Positions 1-10,000 of a stretch of 10,000 bases of DNA are shown here, one piece after another. The stretch is taken from NCBI GenBank assembly GCA_002005505.1, contig MVGU01000733.1, forward strand, positions 142,501-152,500. Reading direction: 5' to 3'. The notes below the pieces were generated by a model that was given only the letters and a program-made list of their open reading frames with translations, ran no database searches and had not been told where the DNA came from. This DNA comes from Botryococcus braunii. Its lineage: Eukaryota > Chlorophyta > Trebouxiophyceae. Each line of letters opens with the position of its first letter. The stretch's first letter is position 1. Made by a program: the position numbers and the translations under genes.

Positions 1-105
1 AAGCTGCGAAACATTCAAAGCGTCATGTTGCTAAAGCGACCCAAGGTTCTGAATCGACCTCGAAACCACACACTCGCGAGTTTGTGGCTGCTTGTTGCTA
101 CCGCA
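1..105. other. 3' flank, no gene seen
   Basis: This short stretch lies just downstream of the TAA that ends the minus-strand exon at 106. It is probably 3' untranslated or intergenic sequence of that chain. I see no convincing poly(A) signal, coding stretch or repeat. Confidence 0.3.
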
Positions 106-275
106 TTACCGTCTTTCAAACTGAATCAAGGTACTATCAGAGTTTCTTAGGGTGAAAATACCACAACTCCTAGTCATACCAACTGGCATTTGAACAACAG
201 CAAACATGTCTTTCGGCAGCACAATCTTGTTTAGCTCACGTGGCACACATACTCCACGAGCACACCCATAATTGT
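106..275 (-). CDS. Terminal exon of the left-hand chain
   Basis: This is the best supported block of the left-hand chain. The acceptor reads CTCATTGCAG after a pyrimidine-rich stretch. The exon then runs open for 55 codons to TAA, with strong purine-any-pyrimidine codon bias. It joins the 507-372 exon in phase 1, giving Asp across the junction. The peptide alternates hydrophobic and charged residues (ELNKIVLPKDMFAVVQMPVG) like a beta-rich soluble domain and shows no membrane segment. Without splicing, the same frame is open up to an ATG at 318. Confidence 0.5.
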
Positions 276-960
276 CTGCAATGAGCATTAACGCAGAAGT
301 TGAGTCATAGGCCTTCAAGATAATCGAGACCTCAGAGCACTATCAAATACCTATGAAATGGGATCACTGACCGGCATCATAGATGTCATCAATCCTATAA
401 TAGAAAAAACCACTAGCTACATGATGATCCATCCCAAGAAAACTCTTGAGACGGGCCTCGAGTGGGTCACGTCCCACATTAACTCCCACAGCAAGACCAA
501 AAATCGACTGGTCAAGTTATCAACATCTAATTCTTAAGAGTAAAACACAGGCAGCACCTCCCGCCATTCTTCGCCAGTTTGGAGGCGAAGCAGGTGCTTA
601 CCTAGATTAATTGCTAATCAAATGCACTCGTCACAATTTCACTCGCATCAACAAGACTGTCCCTGTGCAGGAATGTGTGCAACTCTCGATGTTGCCGAAT
701 GTCAGATAATTTCACCAAGACTTTTAAAGATAGTTACCACAGGCAGGACAGCCTTAAACAATTTCCACACCACACTCACTCACGGGGCAGGGCAAATACG
801 GACATTCTGTTCTTACAAAACTTGCTGTGCTTCTGAGCAACTCTCAACTGCTCAAAATTGGGCTTCTGGTCCAGAGGCACAAGTTTTGTTGGTGTCTGCC
901 AGATCAAACCTGCTAAATGTTGACCGGTGGAACTTACCATAACAAATTCGAATGCCCACA
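106..960 (-). CDS. Candidate 3' exon chain of an unrecognised protein
   Basis: Five coding-like blocks on the minus strand join in frame: 960-784 (begins WAFEFVMVSSTG; includes PLDQKPNFEQLRVAQKHSKF), 720-643 (LVKLSDIRQHRELHTFLHRD), 601-549 (KHLLRLQTGEEWREVLP), 507-372 (SIFGLAVGVNVGRDPLEARL, then FFYYRIDDIYDA) and 275-106 (NYGCARGVCVPRELNKIVLP to FTLRNSDSTLIQFERR, then TAA). Donors are GTGAGT, GTGAAA, GTGTTT and GTCAGT, and all four acceptors end in AG. Phases are 1, 1, 0, 1 and all close. The implied introns are 63, 41, 41 and 96 bp, two of them very short. The first block could instead begin at 909. I do not recognise the family. It could be the end of a separate gene, more exons of the membrane-protein gene to the right, or a decayed copy whose short 'introns' are really frameshifts. 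Confidence 0.42.
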
Positions 961-990
961 CTCAAAAGCACCAGCCAACACTCACAAGCA

Positions 991-1675
991 CTGCAAATTG
1001 TCCGCCATGGGCCTAACAAAACTACTCGGCACATGCCAAACTCAGTTCTCCTAACTCCCCCATCCCTTGACTATGGTAAACTCAGTATTCTATGAAGTTG
1101 CCAAATCTCGCCACATTCTACAGTTATTAAATGCAACGACCTTATAACCCCAAAGAATTGATAACCAGTGTTGACAACTGTGGAATTGAAAACACACACC
1201 CCATGCCACAAAGGCCTAAACGCAGGGGCGAGGCTCGAGGTGAGTTCAGAACTTCATGAAGTTTGCGCCTACCAAACACCCAAAGAAACAAAAGACGCGA
1301 GTCCGTAGAAGCAATCAATACAAACCTTCCAGAAACAGAAATTTAAAATGAAAACGCACGACATTCTCGGCGCATCTTAATTACCGCTTCTAGTAACACT
1401 CAGCAGACAAATGAGTGGAAGCTGTTGAGGTTATGCTTAGGCGGCCTCGCTGCATCTCCTTAGGTGACCTCTCATGGTGTACATTGCATCAGCCAATCAT
1501 GCAGAAATCCACTCTTGCCACCTGCCACTCTCCTTACATATCTACAAACTAGGCAGTTGGGGCATGCCTGTGCAGATTAGCGAAGCACGGAGGCAGCAAA
1601 CCCAAAAAAGGGGGGGGGGGGAAGAAAACAGGGGCACAAAACCCTTACATTCATCGAGCCGGAGAGCAGGCACAT
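991..1675. other. Stretch without a firm gene
   Basis: This region separates the two minus-strand exon chains. It is either intergenic or an intron. A good acceptor (GTTTTCAATTCCACAG, read on the minus strand) sits at about 1193-1178 and is followed by a short open stretch (VNTGYQFFGVIR) from 1177. I could not link this into either chain with confidence. On the minus strand just past the stop at 1676 there is a TGTAA at 1649-1645, a possible poly(A) element in green algae. A G12 run lies at 1610-1621. Confidence 0.3.
1610..1621. repeat. G12 homopolymer
   Basis: A run of twelve G follows a short A run. It is one of many mononucleotide G tracts in the window and lies just beyond the proposed 3' end of the minus-strand membrane-protein gene. 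Confidence 0.95.
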
Positions 1676-6410
<4,735 letters not shown>

Positions 6411-6537
6411 CTGTGAGTTCAACACGCACTCCGTTGCCGATTGAGGCGAACGGATTACAGTGCGTTTGTCCGGCGAACTTTCCCTCTTGCCAAGGCTCCG
6501 GAGGGTCTCGCTAATCGGGGGATTCAAGCCTCGTCCC

Positions 6538-6562
6538 CGAGTCGAGGCCCATCCTCGACTCG
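6538..6562. repeat. Inverted repeat, 10-bp stem and 5-base loop
   Basis: CGAGTCGAGG is followed after CCCAT by its exact reverse complement CCTCGACTCG. Beyond one mismatch the arms extend by two to three more pairs. It could form a hairpin or be a dimeric protein-binding site. It lies about 45 bp from the G26 run, between the two divergent genes. Confidence 0.8.
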
Positions 6563-6605
6563 AGGGAGTGGCGCAGGCTGCGTCAACGCAGAAGAGAAGG
6601 AGAAA

Positions 6606-6631
6606 GGGGGGGGGGGGGGGGGGGGGGGGGG
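6606..6631. repeat. G26 homopolymer with flanking G blocks
   Basis: Twenty-six consecutive G are followed by CC-separated G5 and G6 blocks to 6646. On the opposite strand in the minus frame it would read as proline codons. A run this long is prone to length variation and sequencing error, and can form G-quadruplexes. Confidence 0.95.
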
Positions 6632-7073
6632 CCGGGGGCCGGGGGGCGCAATCATCAATGCCGCCCTGCGATCTCATGCCATCGTTCGGCAGCGAGACTT
6701 GTCTCATTTACGGTGGTAAGTTCATTTCGACTCGAGTCTGCTTTTAAAAATGTCTCTTGTGCGTTCTTCCATTTCTCATCTTGTGTAGGTCCTTGGCGGT
6801 CGGCTCAAGCATGTTCTGGTGTTTAAGGCCGAAAGGAATTCCGCTTCTTTCCATTGTTTGAACACACGGAGTCTGTTTGAATTTGGTATGTCTCATTTGG
6901 TATGTCTCGGAAGACTGATGGCTGTGGTGATGATGACCACTGCGCAAGGGCTCTGATTGTTTGGTGCCCTGGACCTTGTCCGTGACGGCAGCAACTCATG
7001 AGGAGTAAACCATGGCGTGTCTGAACCACTTTGCCTCCCATATCGTACCATTTCCATCGATCTCCTTTAGGCA

Positions 7074-7418
7074 ATGTTTGGTGACTCATTTGCATTGTAC
7101 TGCACCTGCAGGGGCATGCTAAGACGATTTAATGTAACTCTTCCTGGAATCAAATCCGTCTTTCGGTCAAATGATTATAACTGCACGCAATTCCTAAGAT
7201 GTTTGGACCCGACAAGGAACTGGTCAACGGTTCCTATCTATGCAAATCGTCCAGGGATTACACAACTTAGTCCTTTCTCACCCTTTAAACGCAGCAATTC
7301 TACCATGACTATGTCTTCGGAGACCTCAGAAGAGGTCCATGCTCTCGCAGCTGTTGCACAGATGACATCTTCCGGGGATTTCGAAGCTAACTTTAAGATA
7401 TGCACGTCCTTAGCTGAG
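7074..7418 (+). CDS. NIT1: NIT1 exon 1: possible targeting peptide plus core start
   Basis: The frame is open from ATG 7074 to the donor GTGAGC. Three start regions are possible: 7074 (MFGDSF), 7116 (MLRRFNVTLPGIKSVFRS, basic and hydroxyl-rich, like a mitochondrial or plastid presequence) and 7305/7311 (MTMSSETSEE, immediately before the conserved core). The stretch from 7116 to 7304 is rich in Arg, Ser, Thr and Asn and poor in acidic residues, so the short start would give a cytosolic form and the long start an organelle form. An acceptor-like CTCCTTTAG ends at 7070. Confidence 0.8.
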
Positions 7419-8591
7419 GTGAGCCCTCCTAGATGCATCTTCTTATTTTGTTTTCTGTCACGCCTCTAGGCGATCCTTTGCCCGCTTAAACGCTGCAAAA
7501 GGACTAGGACATCCTGGGGAAACTGACGAGCCTGGGCAGGCCTGCTCAATGGTGGCACTGTAGGATGCTCGCAGGCAAGGAGCAAACATGCTGTTCCTCC
7601 CAGAGTGCTTCTCATTCATAGGAACCAGCCCACAGGAGGTACGTTTACACAAATGCATATTTGCTCATCCCCACAGGCGATGAATTCAATGGAGTGGCAC
7701 ATATAAAGCTGTCATCGATATGCCACCTCACATTGGCCTCCAAAACCTGCTTTTAACCTCCATGAATCTGGCTTTTAGGGTGCATTGGCTTTGCTAACCC
7801 AGCATAATGTTGGCTGACTCGTGTCGCCCAGAGCGCGTTCAGATCTTGCGGGGTGTAAATCTCTCTGCGCCCCCCCCCCCACTTTTTCCCTCTCCCCCTC
7901 CTCCCTCCCTTTCTGTACCCGCACTCTATCTTCCCGCCTCTGGGGTGTGTGTGTGTGTGGGGGGGGGGAGGGGGCACGCGCCCTTAGCAGGTATCTGGGG
8001 GGGGGGGGAGGGGGAGGGGGAGGGGAGGGGGGAGAGAGAACCTCCGGATGCGGGGCTGTGTCTGCATGAGTCATTGTCTCGCTTTCACTGTCCTGTCACT
8101 GGTCTTTCTCACCTGCTGTGTGGCGCAAGCAGACGGTTGCAATGGCTCAGCCTCTAGATGGGCCGATAATGCAAAGGTACCGCGATCTGGCGCGCAGCAC
8201 AGGCCTCTGGCTGTCTCTCGGCGGGTTCCAGGAAGTTGGACCAGATCCCGCTCACCTTTACAATTGCCACGTGATCTTGTCCAGTGAGGGTGAGCTGGCG
8301 GCAGCCTATCGGAAGGTGCATTTGTTTGATGTGGATGTGCCTGATGGGCCCATCCTCATGGAGAGCCGCAGCACGTCCCCTGGATCGGAGGTGCTCTTGC
8401 TGCCTGTGGTTTTCTTGTTTGAAAGTTCTCCTGTGTGTTGGGGGGGGGGGGGGAGTTGGGGGAGTGCGTGAGAGGAAGGAAAGGATGGGGAGGGAGGGGG
8501 AGAGAGTGGTGGACGGGGGAGACGGGGGAGGGGGGGGGTTGAGGGATAGGGGTTTTAGAGAGGGAAAGAGAGGGGGACAAACACACACACA

Positions 8592-8650
<59 letters not shown>

Positions 8651-9429
8651 GCACTCACGCAGAACACACGCACGCGCGCGCGGGGACAGGCGCAGAGGGG
8701 GGGGGACGGGGGGCCAGGCAAAGAACAGGGGGCAAGACAAGGGCTGGAGGAAGGGGGAAAATCCGAGTGAGGAGGGGTCGAAATGGCAGACATGGAATAG
8801 GGAAAGACGAAGCATGGGGATGGGCATGGACCGTTGCCTGATTGTCGTGTGAGTTTGGGGCGGTTGCGGGTGGCCTGAGCAACAGCCTGAAGAGAATTCA
8901 ACAGTCATTTCCAACGCTTACTTTGGTCAGCGTGGTGTGATCCCTATTTCACTGTTGATATGCAAGACATCTCTGATGTTACATTGAGGGTATCAAATGA
9001 AATCATGGGATATCTTTGCAGTATAATAGCAGCTTGCAATCTATCAGTAGTTTGCAGGATGGTGGTAACTTGCCAGTATTTTAGTAGTCTGCAGTATCTT
9101 TGAGGGCTGCACATGGAGATGATGCAGGGTGAGGTGATGCCGCCCAAAGGGTGGAAAACTGTGTCAGGTGATCTGGGCTTGCACTTAACCTGAGATGGGG
9201 GGCGGCGCTTCGGTATTGTAAAGTGAGTGCTGCGAGGGTGGCAGAACAAAACAGGCAGTAGTGGCAAAGTGATTGAATGGATGTTGCACAATACCAGTCA
9301 TGCTGACCACGTGGCGAATTCAAGGTCGCAAATCAACCAAGGTGACACTGGATGACGACATCATTCGGCAAGATCAACCAAGGTGGTACCGGATGGTAGT
9401 AACAGGGTGAAAAAACAAACAAACAAACC

Positions 9430-9477
<48 letters not shown>

Positions 9478-9691
9478 CCAACAAACAAAAGGGAAAAAAC
9501 AAAAAAAGGTGATACCGGATAGATCAAGCAAGGTGATGTTGGTTTGCAGTTGGTGGTGTGTGACAGCCCAGTGGGCAGCCTGGGACTGAGTGTATGCTAC
9601 GATTTACGCTTTCCGGAGGTATACCAGCGCCTCACCTTCGACATGGGAGCGCAAGTCCTCCTTGTACCATCTGCCTTCACCAAAGTCACAG
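7074..9691 (+). CDS. NIT1: Nit1-type deaminated-glutathione amidase, 3' end beyond window
   Basis: Nitrilase-superfamily amidase. Nit1 enzymes hydrolyse the amide of deaminated glutathione, a side product of transaminases, and so act in metabolite repair. Exons: 7074-7418, 7564-7638, 8133-8390 and 9550-9691 (phases 0, 0, 0, 1; all introns GT-AG). The joined product is 273 residues so far, counted from the ATG at 7074. The family core starts near residue 88 (VHALAAVAQMTSSGDFEANF). The catalytic triad is visible: Glu129 in LFLPECFSF (7603-7605), Lys201 in AYRKVHLFD (8313-8315) and Cys242 in SVCYDLRFPE (9595-9597). The order and spacing are typical. Plant members have about 300 residues, so roughly a hundred remain to the right. 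Blocks PLDGPIMQRY, LWLSLGGFQE and VPSAFTKVTG fit the land-plant branch. The first 77 residues may be an organelle targeting peptide. Indole-nitrilase identity is unlikely given these blocks. Confidence 0.93.
7564..7638 (+). CDS. NIT1: NIT1 exon 2: catalytic glutamate
   Basis: A 75-bp exon of exactly 25 codons (DARRQGANMLFLPECFSFIG, then TSPQE), phase 0 on both sides. The acceptor is weak (GGCACTGTAG), while the donor GTACGT is good. The Glu of LPE is the general base of the nitrilase triad. Joining exon 1 gives SLAE|DARRQGANMLFLPE without gap against the family pattern. Confidence 0.93.
7639..8132 (+). other. NIT1 intron 2 with C/G runs
   Basis: This 494-bp intron contains a C11 run (7870-7880), a pyrimidine-rich stretch to about 7920, a short (GT)n (7945-7958) leading into G10, and G-rich blocks of the GGGGGA type at about 7998-8034. 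The open frames across it (Pro- or Gly-rich) come from these runs. Confidence 0.8.
8133..8390 (+). CDS. NIT1: NIT1 exon 3: catalytic lysine
   Basis: Eighty-six whole codons from acceptor GCGCAAGCAG to donor GTGCTC. It contains AQPLDGPIMQRYRDLARSTG, LWLSLGGFQEVGPDPAHLYN, and the lysine block AAAYRKVHLFDVDVPDGP. The frame stays open past the donor to 8471, but that sequence runs into a G tract. Ending at 8390 lets the exon meet exon 4 (TSPGSE|LVVCDSPVG) with the spacing usual for the family. Confidence 0.92.
8581..8647. repeat. (CA)n microsatellite
   Basis: AC dinucleotide repeat of about 67 bp with one A-rich interruption near its start. It is followed by imperfect CA/CG alternation to about 8682. 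Confidence 0.95.
9016..9105. repeat. 18-bp minisatellite, five diverged copies
   Basis: Five tandem units each open with TTGC or CTGC and mostly end in TAGT- or TAAC-like sequence: 9016-9033, 9034-9051, 9052-9069, 9070-9088 and 9089-9105. Unit length is 18, 18, 18, 19 and 17. The copies are well diverged, so the array is old. It lies inside NIT1 intron 3. Confidence 0.7.
9332..9542. repeat. Spaced repeat ATCAACCAAGGTG-TACCGGAT, four copies
   Basis: Copies lie at 9332-9353, 9373-9394, 9505-9520 and 9523-9542. The first two are 41 bp apart. An A-rich tract separates the second and third. The last copy (ATCAAGCAAGGTGATGTTGG) ends seven bases before the exon 4 acceptor junction. Confidence 0.65.
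9410..9508. repeat. A-rich tract with A32 run
   Basis: CAAA units lead into 32 consecutive A (9431-9462), followed by GAAAA and CAAA units. It interrupts the spaced repeat array. It could be a microsatellite or the remnant tail of a retroposed copy, but no element body is visible on either side. Confidence 0.9.
9550..9691 (+). CDS. NIT1: NIT1 exon 4: catalytic cysteine
   Basis: The acceptor is TTGGTTTGCAG and the donor GTACTC. There are 47 codons plus one base, so the exon ends in phase 1 inside the Gly of the conserved FTKVTG. It carries the nucleophile in LGLSVCYDLRFPEVYQRLTF and the strand-helix block AQVLLVPSAFTKVTG. The next exon, expected to hold the W-x-x-L-x-R-A-R-A-I-E-type block of the family, lies beyond base 10000. 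Confidence 0.95.
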
Positions 9692-9889
9692 GTACTCTGC
9701 ACAGTCTCTTTCATTGCTCAATCCCCTGGGCTGGGGACTGACTCGTTATGCAGCAGCCTGCCATGCACGTGTGACATTCCAGGCTTCCCCCTCGCCCCAT
9801 GTGGACATGCTCGCGCACATGTCTCCGCAAGCATATGCAGGGCCATGTGCACATCCGTATGCATGTGTGCATGCATGTATCTGGACATG

Positions 9890-9984
<95 letters not shown>

Positions 9985-10000
9985 ATGTCGGGCCAAACAA
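9692..10000 (+). other. NIT1 intron 4, 5' part
   Basis: This begins at donor GTACTC and runs off the window. It contains a purine-pyrimidine alternating stretch (CATGTGCACATCCGTATGCA and following, 9842-9892) that passes into the (GT)n. No coding sequence is recognised. Confidence 0.75.
9892..9983. repeat. (GT)n microsatellite, about 92 bp
   Basis: An uninterrupted TG/GT dinucleotide repeat of about 46 units, flanked by GCATG-type alternating sequence. Its reading frames (Thr-His and Cys-Val) are not genes. Confidence 0.97.

Larger units (their letters stand above)
6411..7070. promoter_or_regulatory. Probable shared divergent promoter region
   Basis: This is the gap between the most 5' supported minus-strand exon (to 6410) and the first coding exon of the + strand amidase gene. 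The genes point away from each other, so both promoters should lie here. On the + strand a consensus donor GTAAGT begins at 6716, and a good acceptor (ATCGATCTCCTTTAG) ends at 7070, so a 5' leader exon ending at 6715 spliced to 7071 is possible. The region also holds the G26 run and an inverted repeat. I see no clear TATA box. The minus frame stays open through part of it, so some may be coding for that gene. Confidence 0.35.
8391..9549 (+). other. NIT1 intron 3 with several repeat classes
   Basis: This 1159-bp intron begins GTGCTC and ends TTTGCAG. In order it holds G-rich sequence (8439-8540), a (CA)n at 8581-8647, a GC-alternating patch (8672-8682), about 330 bp of unremarkable sequence, an 18-bp minisatellite, a spaced 20-bp repeat, a poly-A tract, and a last repeat copy abutting the acceptor. 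No exon or RNA gene is seen in it. Confidence 0.8.

Noticed and set aside
910..937. 28-bp intron GTAAGT...TTTAGCAG joining a 990-938 block (ACECWLVLLSVGIRICY) to 909
   Set aside because: Splice sites and phase fit, but 28 bp is too short for a plant-type spliceosomal intron. The frame starting at 960 reads through this region without it.
6490..6545. tRNA-like stretch with GGATTCAAGCC
   Set aside because: Only a T-loop-like motif is present; no A-box, acceptor stem or anticodon arm can be folded around it.
8284..8841. 185-codon + strand frame and overlapping minus-strand Cys-Val and Pro-rich frames
   Set aside because: These run through G tracts and the (CA)n of NIT1 intron 3. Real coding in this area is the exon 3 frame ending at 8390.
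9410..9508. Retrotransposon or SINE tail
   Set aside because: Poly-A alone is not enough: I see no element body, Pol III box or target-site duplication next to it. Kept only as a repeat.
9332..9542. CRISPR-like spaced repeats
   Set aside because: Copies are diverged and unequally spaced, they lie inside a plant-type intron, and one gap is poly-A.
9711..10000. Minus-strand frames of Thr-His repeats
   Set aside because: They are translations of the (GT)n microsatellite.

Overview
The window looks like nuclear DNA of a eukaryote of the green lineage, plausibly a streptophyte alga or other non-flowering plant with a repeat-rich genome. This rests on three things. Genes are split by GT-AG introns and there is no operon layout. 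Introns carry long microsatellites and mononucleotide G, C and A runs. The one gene I can name reads more like the land-plant form of its family than the animal form (PLDGPIMQRY, HLFDVDVP, CDSPVG and VPSAFTKVTG blocks). The genus is not proven.

Right half, + strand (about 7.07 kb to the window edge): the first four coding exons of a Nit1-type nitrilase-superfamily amidase (deaminated-glutathione amidase family). The catalytic Glu, Lys and Cys fall in exons 2, 3 and 4, all intron phases close, and the C-terminal third lies beyond base 10000. Introns 2, 3 and 4 hold C/G runs, a (CA)n, an 18-bp minisatellite, a poly-A tract and a 92-bp (GT)n.

Middle, - strand (about 6.41 kb down to 1.68 kb): a long multi-exon gene I rebuilt exon by exon. 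From the 6410 exon to the stop at 1676 it gives about 750 residues: a soluble N-terminal half, then five or six hydrophobic segments. Nearly every exon junction keeps frame. I do not recognise the family. Its largest intron (1009 bp) is filled by a (CA)n/(GA)n/G-rich block with about 480 bp of almost pure purine and a higher-order period of about 120 bp.

Left end, - strand (about 0.96 kb to 0.1 kb): a second chain of small coding-like exons ending in a stop at 106. It may be the 3' end of a separate gene or further exons of the membrane-protein gene.

The two main genes are divergent. The 6.41-7.07 kb stretch between them holds a G26 run, a hairpin-forming inverted repeat and a possible leader-exon donor, and probably acts as a shared promoter. 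The genes do not obviously act together. I saw no rRNA, tRNA, CRISPR array, insertion sequence or bacterial-type signal.
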